Below the pieces are notes generated by a model. The model was given only the letters and a program-made list of their open reading frames with translations. It was not told the origin of the DNA and ran no database searches. The position numbers were made by a program, and so were the translations under genes. Positions 26,009-37,700 of a stretch of DNA of 64,000 nt are shown here, one piece after another; positions within the stretch are counted from its first letter, which is position 1, and each line of letters starts with the position of its first letter. The stretch comes from Liolophura sinensis (lineage: Eukaryota; Mollusca; Polyplacophora; Chitonida; Chitonidae): the NCBI RefSeq assembly GCF_032854445.1, contig NC_088304.1, positions 4,092,001-4,156,000 of the forward strand, in the 5' to 3' direction.

Positions 26009-26700
26009 TGTGCTAGAAGTGACCTAGTTGAATGGTGATGGAATGCTGGAAGCATGCTAAATATGTGCTAGAGGTGACCTAGTGGCATGGTGATGGAATA
26101 CTGGAATCCTGCTAAATGTGTGCCAGAGGTGACCTAGTGGAATGGCGATGGAATGCTGGAAGCCTGCTAAACATGTGCTAGAGGTGACCTAGTGGAATGG
26201 TTATGGAATGCTGGAAGCCTGCTAAATGTGTGCTAGAGGTGACCTAGTGGAATGGTTATGGAATGCTGGAAGCCTGCTAAACGGGTGCCAGAGGTGACCT
26301 AGTGGAATGGTGATGGAATGCTCGAAGCCTGCTAAATGTGTACTAGAGGTGACCTAGTGGAATGGTTATGGAATGCTCGAAGCCTGCTAAACGTCTGCTA
26401 GAGGTGACCTAGTGGAATGGTTATGGAATGCTGGAAGCCTGCTAAACATGTGCTAGAGGTGAGCGAGTGGAATGGTGATGAAATGCTGGAAGTCTGCTAA
26501 ACGGGTGCAAGTTGCATGGTAATGGAATGCTAGAATCATTCTACAAGTGAATGAAAGGTAATGGAAGCCTGCTAAATCTGTGCTAATGTTGAGTGAGTTG
26601 ATTGGTTGTGGAAAGTCAGGAGCCATCTACAAGCGCGCTAGTGGCCAGCTTGTGACATGCTAATGGAATGCTGGAAGCTGTCAAAAAGCGTACTAGCGGT
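26009..26700. repeat. 55-bp minisatellite, about nine good copies, then decayed ones
   Basis: The unit runs GTGCTAGAGGTGACCTAGTG, GAATGGTTATGGAATGCTGG, AAGCCTGCTAAACAT. Copies are near-regular to about 26510 and become degenerate to about 26700. Confidence 0.9.
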
Positions 26701-27344
26701 GGGCCGGTAGTAAGACTAGGTGAGAAGTTGATAATGTGGCTCGAATTTAGTTTCAAATTGTACAGAGAAATAGATGGATTTTGTGTGGAACTTTGTGTGG
26801 TGATCAGACTGTACTTCTAATCGGGTTTTACTTTTGGTTCTACTGAGCAGGGAGTAAAAGATTTTTGAGGACTATTATTTGACGTATCGCATTAATTCTC
26901 GGCCTTTTCATAAATTATTTATAATTTTGAATTTTGTAATAACTTAGATGGTTTTGCATGTACATATAGTAGAGTGTATTGATGAACATTGTAACTGTGT
27001 GTCAAATGTTTACACGAAGATGTGAAATTTATAGATCCCATCAGGTGAACTTATACAACCTTCTGAAATGTTCATAGAGCAGATTATTATGAACATGCAT
27101 TTAATTCAGAAATCCCACCAAAAGCATTTCTGCATTCATACAACATGTTACTCTCAACTTTTCAAATGCATTGTCTGAATAGATTAAGCTGTTTATTCAT
27201 TTGCTCATTGAACAGTGGAATGTGTTTTGAGCTGTTCATCAGCATATTAAGGCATTTTTATGGATAGGATTAATGGAACATTGATTATTGTTGTAGAGGA
27301 TTTGCAAAAGTAGAATCAGAAATTCAGCCACTCATCTAAAACTC

Positions 27345-27568
27345 CTTTGTGGCTTAGCACGCCACCACAACCCAGGAGCATCCCAAGTCCAGCTCATGCT
27401 GACTTCCTCTCCAGCCATAGTAAAGGTCTGCCAACAACCCGTGGATGCCCAAGGGCTGTGGGTTTCCTCAAGCCCAGTTTCCTCCCACCATAATGCTGGC
27501 CACTGTCGTATAAGTGAAATATTCTTGATTACGGCATAAAATACCAGTCAATTAAATAAATAAAACTT
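27345..27568 (+). mobile_element. SINE family A, intergenic
   Basis: GTGGCTTAGCACGCCACCAC, AGTCCAGCTCATGCTGACTT, then the 3' body and AATAAATAAA tail. Confidence 0.8.
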
Positions 27569-28118
27569 TAATTCTCAACACCATAATTGTTCCATTAATT
27601 TATTAACTCTTTATGTCTTTGCATTAGCTAGGATCAAAATGTGACAAAAAAAAACAGGAAATTTAGCAGATCATGTGTTGTATTGTATGCTAGAGTTATG
27701 GGCAGATTTTGCTTCAACCTTGTCACCAATTTTCCAGTGCACAGCGTCTTTTTGATCTTCTACACATATCTTGTTTGAAGTGTCATCCATACACAGGTAT
27801 GCAGAAAACCTAGATTTTATTTCTTATTTTATCCCAAGTCCTGTTAATTCAAAGATATTATGTGCAAAGGCAAAAAACATTTATTGAAAGTGATCATCAT
27901 TTGAAAAACCATTAAAAACGATATACATGTGTGTATTTGGAGATATTTCACTTATTTCTTGCCTTTGTTCTTTTTAGTTACAGTCTGATAATTTTGCTCA
28001 GTCATGACAAGTTACAAATCAAGCTTCAATTTCTGGATATTTCTTCCGATTTCTTTCTGTGTCCTTTCTTTGTACTTTGGTGTATTTCTGGTAATTGCAA
28101 AATGGTGCATGATCTTGA

Positions 28119-28560
28119 ATTGAAACTTGGTACAGAGGTTAAACATGACAAATTGGAGTTCAGCTTTCAGGCCTGTCCATTCACCTTCAAGAATTGAAAC
28201 TTGGTACAGAGGTTAAACATGACAAATTGGAGTTCAGCTTTCAGGCCTGTTCATTCACCTTCAAGAATTGAAACTTGGTGCAGAGGTTAAACATGACAAA
28301 TTGGAGATCAGCTTTCAGGCCTGTTCATTCACCTTCAAGAATTGAAACTTGGTACAGAGGTTAAACATGACAAATTGGAGTTCAGCTTTCAGGCCTGTTC
28401 ATTGACCTTCAAGAATTGAAACTTGGTACAGAGGTTAAACATGACAAATTGGAGTTCAGCTTTCAGGCCTGTTCATTTACCTTCAAGAATTGAAACTTGG
28501 TAGAGGTTAAACATGACAAATTGGAGTTCAGCTTTCAGGCCTCTTCATTCAACTTCAAGA
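28119..28560. repeat. 74-bp minisatellite, six copies
   Basis: Units start ATTGAAACTTGGTACAGAGG at 28119, 28193, 28267 and so on; the sixth copy has a small deletion (TAGAGG). Copies are nearly identical, which suggests recent expansion. Confidence 0.92.
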
Positions 28561-28747
28561 AGATAATGGTCGTTTTTTGGCTTGTTTTGAAATTTGTGTA
28601 TACCTACTTTCCCATTTAAAAATTATAGATGACCTGCAAAACTTCCATAAAGCTTATCAAGGTGAGACTGGAGAAAAACATTACAAGGGTTGATGATGTC
28701 ACTGATAAAACGGGAAAAGCTATGGTATTTGGTGTATTTGTATGTAT

Positions 28748-28935
28748 TGTACGAGTTCAAGTCCAGCTCATGCTGGCTTCCTCTCTCGCCGTACGTGGGA
28801 AGTCTGCCAGCAACTTGCGGAAGGTTGTAGGTCTCCCGCGGGCTCTGCCCGATTTCCTTCCAACATAATGCTGGCCAACGTTGTATAAGTGAAATATTCT
28901 TAAGTATGGCCTAATTATATGTAATAAATCAATAA
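28748..28935 (+). mobile_element. SINE family A, intergenic
   Basis: ACGAGTTCAAGTCCAGCTCA to a degenerate tail (TAATAAATCAATAA). Confidence 0.8.
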
Positions 28936-31900
28936 TCATGATTTACTGAACAAAATTATTCTCCCTGTTCTGTAACTAAAGCAGTAACTTCCAGTGCGTT
29001 TTTAGTTTGGAGGCGAAAAAATACATTTGTTGGACGGGCAAAGTTTAAGGGATTACAAAAAGTATAATTTTATCAATCCACAAAAAGAATAATGCCATCA
29101 GGATAACTTGTGAAAAGGTTGAAGAATTAAAGTGATCTGGCCAGTGGACTATGCCTTTCAACCGCTAAGGTCACAGGATGCAGATTCATACCCGGCCTTG
29201 GACACGGAAAATGTAGATCTCCCTTGCTCGCACTCCTTGAGGGACTTTTGTGACAATAAGCAATCAGCAATGTGGTCGTTTGTGCTGTCTAACGTTGCAG
29301 ACATCATGTCCTCCACCAATACACTATGAGTATCTATATATCTCATTCTGGGAAGTTCATCTATAACTGCCAGGTGGGTGGTTTATGCTGTACACTCCAG
29401 TTTTCACCATCCATAAAAAAACCCCATAAAATTCTTAAACCTGACATTAAGCAACAATCAAATAATCTGATCTGTAAGAAACAAAACAGCAGTTTGTTCC
29501 TAGCATGCATTGGCATTTCCTACCTTACTTCTTCAACCACCTCTGTAACCCTTATTTTGAAACATCCTGGGAGAATTATGGGATGTGAAGAAATAATTTG
29601 CACAGTTTTATGAAGTTTGCATTTTTAATGACAAACAATTCATTTTTAGCACCACTTTTATCATAATTGTGTGCATAAATTCCACCAAAAATAGTGCATT
29701 GGTGGTTGAAGAAGGTGAAGATTTACAATATTCAAAATTGCCGCTGCTTATTAACAACAAAAATATGTGTACAACTGCATTTTTTTTCCTGATTTTATTT
29801 CATCAATTGAGCAATGGACAAACACAACAATCCCCTTATACCAGTCGTAATAAGTTCTGTGCAACCATCCACAAAAAGCACACAACTGAAGTTGAAAGAC
29901 TACAATCACTGGCTTCAAACAGAGTCAGCTATAAGTTCATGGAAATTTACACTTTAAATCACCATGCTGTATTGATGATGTTAAAACCAGATCAGTAAAT
30001 CAGACATCACTTGAACTAATTTTACAACAACTAATCACCCTTCTCTACATCAGTTAGTACAACAGCACAATAAGTGTGTGAAAATGTCCATGAAATTATG
30101 AGCAATTGACTACACTAGTGATTTAAGATGCAATTATGAGTTATTGGTCACTGTCTTCACCTGTGTCTGTCAAGTCATCTTTTTTTTTCAATATTTTCCA
30201 ATAAGCCGTTTTCAAGGTACGACTTTTCAGTAGGAACTGATGTCATTGCTTTCTGACAAAATAGGGTTAATCTACCGATTTTAACATGGCTTGGTATACA
30301 GAACACAGAAATCTTATAAAACATAATCAGATTAAGCTTTGAAATGCCTTCCCGGGTGGGCTGTGCTATCATGTATTGAAAAAATAATGATTTCCTGTCG
30401 AGAGTTATATCTATACTAGAATACCATCTATGCCATGTTAAAAGATTGACCAGGATCATTAAGTGCAAACATCATTTTGCACTGACTAGGACATCACTTG
30501 TTTGTCATATTAACATAACTCGAAAACTGCATATTTAGAGAACATTAACTCATCTCTTCATGCATGCCACTTTAATAACAGCATCTTTGTTACTATGACA
30601 ACATCAATGTAAGGTAAGGTAATCAAAAGGTATAATAATAAAACAAATCACTTCCAGACAAGCTGGTTGTAAGATTAATTCTAGTTGTCAATTTCATTAA
30701 ATACACGTACTTTTCAATAAAACATGGTAAAGCCGTATACCTCTTCCATATATTAACAAATAATGCATACATCGTATAACTTTCGGATAAATTTAAGCTG
30801 AGCATAATTAATTTTGCAAATTTAATTTTAGCAATAACATAATTTCTTTGTCTTTTCTAAAAAAATTTCACATTCCAGCCAGCAATGACGGTATCAAATA
30901 CAAAGCAATAAACTGTAAACATATAGCTATTTTTTTCGAAATGACTTTATTACTTATCTTTATTGGGCATGTGTATGACTCCATCTATATAATTTGTACC
31001 ACATAAATTTCCAGCAAGTCAATAAATAGAACAACCTTAGGATGACACTCTATAATAAGAACCTACCTAATACAGCAATAAGAACTGGGTACTCACTGTT
31101 TGTCACACCAGACTTTCACATACACAACTACGTTTAAGTGACTAAGAAACTCTTGTATCACAACTTGGGCTAATATGACCTGGTGATCTTTATATGCAAC
31201 TACACAGTAAGTAACTAACTTGTTTTTAGCACTTCAATTAATGAATACTTTCTATGAAATTAATAGCAAATGTTTTACTTCTAATCATCCAGCTTACACA
31301 GAGACTTCAAATACGATATTAGAACAATCATTACAAATGTGGATGTCAAAAACTATTATGTGACTGACAGAAATTTAAGGCCTTCACATTTTTACACTCT
31401 CTGCAACACAGTTAATTTCTAATTTTTTTTTTTTGCCATTTCATCTTTTTTCTCTATGAAGAACACAGTTCCACATGTATTAATTATACATAAAAGATTT
31501 AGCAGAAGTTCTGTAGATTAACCCGTATACTAATTTAAAGACAACATTTAACTTAGTCATTCTCATATATATGAAAAATACAATAGTAAATTCATAAATC
31601 AATACAAATACATAAAAAAAATCACAATACTTCCATTACCTGTGAGAATCAAAAGTTTTCTTGCGTAAAATTTTCTGTTGTAAGTGCAACACCATATAAG
31701 CTCTGTATAAAACAATATCACTCCATTGTTCACATAAATAACTTTTTGTTTCATAAACCTAGTATCATGATAATTGGTCAACAGTAAAGAAAAAAAAAGT
31801 GAGAATTAAAAAAAATTCCTTGTGAAAAAATTTTACTTCGTAATTGCAAACCATATAAGGCTCGATGTAAAACATATGTATCATTTGCTCACTTGTATAA

Positions 31901-32112
31901 TCAGTTTTATAAAGCATAATCATTATAACACTGTCATAAATAACTTCTCCATTAAAAATTGATAGTTTATTTGCTTTTCCTAAAATCATGTGTATACCTG
32001 TACACAGTTTTAAAATGGAAGTAATTTTCCATGGCAAATCTATCAATCTCACTTCAACCATACTGGAGTATACAGTAGCTGCTACACTGGTCAATGTTGT
32101 TTGTGCTCCAAG

Positions 32113-32190
32113 ATGGTCGCCAAGCTATCGTTGTTATCCGGCTATAACATCACAAACAAACTCTATGCACAAAAATCTCTTAAGTTTCAG
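32113..32190 (+). other. Possible short first exon (26 codons, ATG to GTGAGA donor)
   Basis: A good initiation context (AAGATGG) opens 26 codons (MVAKLSLLSG start) ending in CAG followed by GTGAGAAG, a strong donor. The surroundings are AT-rich and carry no other exon I can see. It may be chance; only transcripts would decide. Confidence 0.2.
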
Positions 32191-32618
32191 GTGAGAAGAG
32201 AAATGACCACCAACTCATCCTGATTTCACCCCCCGTGTTTTCCCATGGGACGATGCTCGTAGCTTTGTTGTGAAATCCACACTATTACTGTTAAGGAGGC
32301 ACCAGTTACTTACAGAGATAAAGGTATATATATGTGCATAAATTGCTGGCAAACTTGTTGACATAGATGCTGTATTAAAATCAGAAGGGAAATTATTAAA
32401 CAAAGTGGAAATTGCACAATTCCATAACAATAAACCAATTTCTTTTGTGCATCGAGAAGACACTAATAAGTGTCATGCCATCTGTCTCATAACTTAGAGG
32501 TTGCTTCACTGAATGAGCAGTTCAAAGTTTAAAACTAGAAAGCGCTATAGATAACAAAGCCCAATGATAAAGTGCCCCAGACTTGCCTGGGTGTTCTTAT
32601 ATGCAGTCACAGAGAGTC

Positions 32619-32619
<1 letters not shown>

Positions 32620-32653
<34 letters not shown>

Positions 32654-32654
32654 T
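32620..32654. repeat. (ACAG)n microsatellite
   Basis: About eight perfect tetranucleotide units. Confidence 0.95.
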
Positions 32655-33107
32655 GAGGGCCTGAAAAGTTACTTGTTTGAATTCAGGTTGTAAAACATTA
32701 GATGTAGCTTTATATCTGGTATATGTAACTGCTCAGATGGAATGACTTCCTCTACACTGGAGACTGTTTGTACAACAGAAAAATGCCTGAGTGTGGTATT
32801 AAACTAACTACATGTACACGGTCAACAAAACAAAGTTATAAAAAAAACAACTATTAAAACAATGAGAAACTCGTAAAACTCTTTCCCGTCTGTATCAAGA
32901 TGGTCCAAAAACTGCGAACTCATTTATTCTTTCCTTTATCACGTCACAATTATCTGTGTACGTGTGCTCATAAAACATATATAAAGTACACATGCAATGA
33001 AAGTCACAGAAGAAAACAATGTGTTTTACTGCTCTTTGGACCGTCTGTGTAGCTTGTCCTCAAGTCTCCAATTATCTCTGCTGATAATCTCTAATCTGAA
33101 ATTATTT

Positions 33108-33292
33108 CACGCATACCATGGCGGCCAGCATTATGGTTGGAGGAAACCGGGTAGAGCACGGGGGGAAACCACGACCATACGCAGTTTACCTACATGAGCT
33201 GGACTTGAACTCACAGTGACCACATTGGTGAGAGGCTCCTGGGTCACTGTGCGGTGCTTGCATGCTAACTTCCTCGGCCACAGAAGCCCTCG
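33108..33292 (-). mobile_element. SINE family A, intergenic
   Basis: GGCGGCCAGCATTATGGTTG to CGGCCACAGAAGCCC; the tail end is missing. Confidence 0.8.
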
Positions 33293-33394
33293 ATTCTGTT
33301 GTTAAATGGCTCAACATACATTTAATCCAAATAAAAAATACAGAGCTACCAAGAGATGTATAAGGCTGTACAAGTGGAAGAACTACCTTGGGCA

Positions 33395-34170
33395 CTATAA
33401 AAATGATACACAATGTTGTAGATGTACAAGTTTGCATAAGCAAACAACTATGGAGAGCACTATAAAAAAGTATGTACTATGTTATACAAATAACAAGAAC
33501 TGCTGAGAACACTATGAAAAGGTATTACAATGTTGCACAAATAACACGAACTATGGAGAGCACTATAAAAGGGTATGTACAATGTTGTACAAATAACAAG
33601 AACTATGGAGAGCACTATAAAAGGGTATGTAAAATGTTGTACAAATAACAAGAACTATGGAGAGCACTATAAAAGGGTATGTACATTGTTGTACAAATAA
33701 CAAGAACTATGGAGAGCACTATGAAAAGGTATCACAATGTTGTACAAATAACAAGAACTATGGAGAGCACTATAAAGGGTATGTACAATGTTGTACAAGT
33801 AACAAGAACGGCTGAGAACACTATGAAAAGGTATTACAATATTGTACAAATAACAAGAACTACGGAGACCACTATAAAAGGGTATGTAAAATGTTGTACA
33901 AGTCACAAGAACTACTGAGAGCACCATAAAGGGTATGTACAATATTGTACAAGTAACCAGAACGGCTGAGAAGACTACAGAAAAATATACACTATGTTGT
34001 ACAAGTAACAAGAACTACTGACAGTACTAAAAGATAGAAGTACTATACTATGATGTAGAAGTAACAAGAACTACTGAAGGCACTACAAAAAGAGATGTAC
34101 ACTGTTGTACAAGTAACAAGAACTCCTGAGAGCACCTCTATAATCGATGTATATGCACTGTGTTGAACAA
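33395..34170. repeat. 52-bp minisatellite, about 14 copies
   Basis: The unit is ACAATGTTGTACAAATAACA, AGAACTATGGAGAGCACTAT, AAAAGGGTATGT; the right-hand copies are more diverged. It lies 3' of the phosphatase stop at 34774, possibly within its 3' UTR. Confidence 0.92.
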
Positions 34171-34773
34171 GTAACAAGAAATAACCATTCATACAAAGAA
34201 CATCAACAATACTTTCTGGGCAATGATCCCTAATTAGTGGACAGTTGACTCTATTCCAAAACTACACCGTGAGTACAGTATGACCCAAAAGTACTATGTA
34301 TGACTGCATGACAAGATTAATGGCACTGAGTCCTCACATACATGTAAGTACACTGTAAAATTTGACCCAATGCAAGCAATAAATATTATCTTGTGGCCGA
34401 TGGTACACGCTGTTCTATACTAATAATGCTGTCAAAAAATCAACCCTGCACTCTGACGAGACCGTAATGGGGCCATGGCAAGTTACAAAGTAAACTCCTA
34501 ATTATCTTTCCAGGACTTTGGAACCAGGAAATTATGCCTCATCACCCTCTAACCTGGCATGATGCACTGAAAACTATCTCCATTTTGGGTTCATACACAA
34601 ATCCGAACACAGACCTCTTGGGCATGGAAGTTTAAAACCAGTCATACAACACGACAGAAAATCTGCAACTTACAACCATTCATCTGTATACTCAGTCCAA
34701 CGCTTGTGCTTTTACTGCTCTTGGTGTTTGTTAAAAGTTTCACATGAGAGTGAAAGTGAAAGTTGATGGCCTC

Positions 34774-37700
34774 TTACAAATCAGTACATAGAAGGTTACG
34801 CCTCAGCCGTTCCTGTTCAATGCTGCTGAATCCAATATACTCCAGGTAGTTTGATACTGACCCATATCTGCGGAAACAAAAATACTTTTTGTACATCTAT
34901 ATTCTTAATCGAATTCAGGCTTAGCGTTGTACTAAAAACAAAATCAGTTGTATAGCTCTGGTAAGGTTCATAGGTGGAGGGCACCAATTAGACCTCAGGA
35001 AAAACCATCTCCTCGGTTACCTACTGATTTCATGTAGTGGCTGAACTAGCAAGGACTGGATTTGAACTTGTGACTTCACTGGTGGATCTAGCAGTTACTG
35101 GAATTCTGCAGGCCATATAACAGGTTTACTAAGTGCCGTACCCTGATACTGCTATTCCAAATTTTGATGAATTTTGCCCTTAGCAAGCAAAAGTAGATCA
35201 AAAATGACCAAAATTAACCTGTTTAACCTACTTTGGGTTCACAAAGGGTAAATAAATTGCTTTGCAAGACCTAGACTCTCCGTTCTGGCAGAAACTCATA
35301 CATTTAAAACATTAAATCAATTCACGAGTATTATTAAAACATGAAGGGTCTGTTCATGTTGGTACTATGTGCCAGACAGGACATATGTTCAACAAGCATC
35401 GCACTAGAAGGGTTAATCCATTGAACTCACCATGGCAACAAAAACGTGTTGCCATGGTCAGTCCAATGGATTTACTCTACTACTCTAAATTCCTCGACCT
35501 TTTCACATATGAAACAAAAACTTTCAGTGCAATTTATGCACATTTTTGATTTGATTTTGAAGAAAAACACACACTGGTTGGATTGGTTAATTTCAAGGCT
35601 GCACAAAAAACATATATTTTTCAGGCAACTCAAAATAATCAAATCTCAGAATATGCTTGAATAAACACTTTGCAAACTGGCGAAAAGGTTAAAGAATAAC
35701 AGTAGTTACAATCAACTTTACAGGCTATATACACCATATTTGTGAGGGTGAACTGTAGGTACCACCATGGAATCTCAATCATTCAATCAGTAACATTTGT
35801 GAGGGTGAACTGTAGGTACCACCATGGAATCTCAATCATTCAATCAGTAACATTTGTGAGGGTGAACTGTAGGTACCACCCTGGAATCTCAATCATTCAA
35901 TCAGTAACATTTGTGAGGGTGAACTGTAGGTACCACCCTGGAATCTCAATCATTCAATCAGTAACATTTGTGAGGGTGAACTGTAGGTACCACCCTGGAA
36001 TCTCAATCATTCAATCAGTAACATTTGTGAGGGTGAACTGTAGGTACCACCCTGGAATCTCAATCATTCAATCAGTAACATTTGTGAGGGTGAACTGTAG
36101 GTACCACCCTGGAATCTCAACCATTCAATCAGTAACATTTGTGAGGGTGAACCATAGGTACCACCCTGGAATCTCAATCATTCAATCAGTAACATTTGTA
36201 AGGGTGAACTGTAATCATTCAATCAGTAAATTTATTAAAGCAACTCCAATACTCCACCTATCCGGACTATATCATGATGTATAACTACAGACAAATTCTC
36301 CCTAATTCAAGCCTGATAAAACAGCCTTACTTTTCACTTAAGTAGTCCAGTAATTTCAGCATTGTAGCTGCCTCTGCAGTCATGAACTGCTCGCTGAAAT
36401 GGTATCGGCCAACCATCTCTTTGTAAAGCCTCTCCTTCACAGGTAGTAATCCAGCCTAGAGAAAAGGAACAAAAGACTCAAATTAGACTAAACTAGTCGA
36501 GTCTGCTCAGAGGAACAGTTTGACAAATATGGCCTTTCTGAAAATTTGACTTTGAAATCTTCCTTCAATGAGAAGTCACACGTAAAAAAAACCATAGATT
36601 TTGGATGTATATTTTATATTTTTCAAAAATCCCTCTATTTTATGCATATTTTCTGTCAATGGTCAGAAATATTCGGAAATGACATCATTGATAAACATAT
36701 TGGGAACGTGGGACCAGATCAGGGCCTCCAATACAGGCTCTACCCCATCCCCACCACGTTTTGGCAGTTATCAACACTGACGTTACCAAGGCAGGTTACT
36801 TACTGACTGCTGAGGTCTGACAACTTATGTGGATTAAAGTCTTTTTTATACTCAACAGGAAATCTGCTAAGTGTCATCAAGTATTTTTAAATAGCAGATT
36901 AACCCACTCTACCTGGATGAATCGAAGTACTGTTTCTTGGCAGATCTTTTGTGAAGGGGAGGAAGCAAGGCATGCACTCAGCGGGATACATTTTACAATA
37001 CAATCATCCTCTTGTTATATTTTAGGCACAGCATTTCTGTACTCAGCATCCAACTTTTAAACCAAAACAAATCTCACTCCAATCTCAACCCTTTGCCAAT
37101 TTGCCTTAGATACATGTGTGTGGCTATTTCAAGCTCACTGCCTGACGTCATATACATACATTGCTTATCTGTTGATTTATTTATCTGATTGGTGTTTTAC
37201 GCCATACTAAAGAATACTTCACTTATACGAGGGCAGCCAGCATTATGGTGGGTGGAAACCAGGCAGAGCCACTGGGAAACCCACAACCATCCGCAGGCTT
37301 ATCTGTTGATAGACAATTATACGTAACTGACTGAAGTTAATACTGACAGTTTGCTTAAAGGCCGTGCTCTGCACCAGGCTGGATCTGTCATAGTTGAGTT
37401 GAGATTTCTTTACTCCTAGATGTAAACTAAGAGATCAAGCAATGATAGATTGAAGGACAGAGCAGTAAGACTTACTTCTGATCGTGAATACTCCTCCGCT
37501 ATTTCCTCTCTTGACTTGCCCAGGCAGTGCATCACGAGTGCAGTTACAATGCCAGTACGATCCTTCCCATGAGCACAGTTTATCAGAGCCGGAATGTTTT
37601 CACTGTCACTTAACAGCTTCAAGGCTAGAAAAATTCAAAAGAACAAACACTTTCATTTTGCATGTTCAAGTAAGAACATGTTCATTTTCCACTTAACAGG

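Larger units (their letters stand above)
28936..33107. other. AT-rich intergenic or 3'-UTR stretch
   Basis: ORFs up to about 109 codons (for example at 29669-29998) have AT-driven composition and no recognisable pattern. Part of it could be a long 3' UTR of the phosphatase, which is transcribed toward it. The only item of note is the 26-codon exon-like segment at 32113. Confidence 0.55.

Noticed and set aside
29132-29346. Opposed ORFs of 65 and 62 codons with mixed composition
   Set aside because: They directly follow a decayed MITE copy and have no splice context; probably repeat-derived, not supported as a gene.
29669-29998. 109-codon plus-strand ORF
   Set aside because: AT-driven composition, no motif, no splice context or homology that I recognise.
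35742-36284. 180-codon ORF with a 19-residue repeat
   Set aside because: Product of the 57-bp minisatellite inside an intron of the phosphatase on the other strand.
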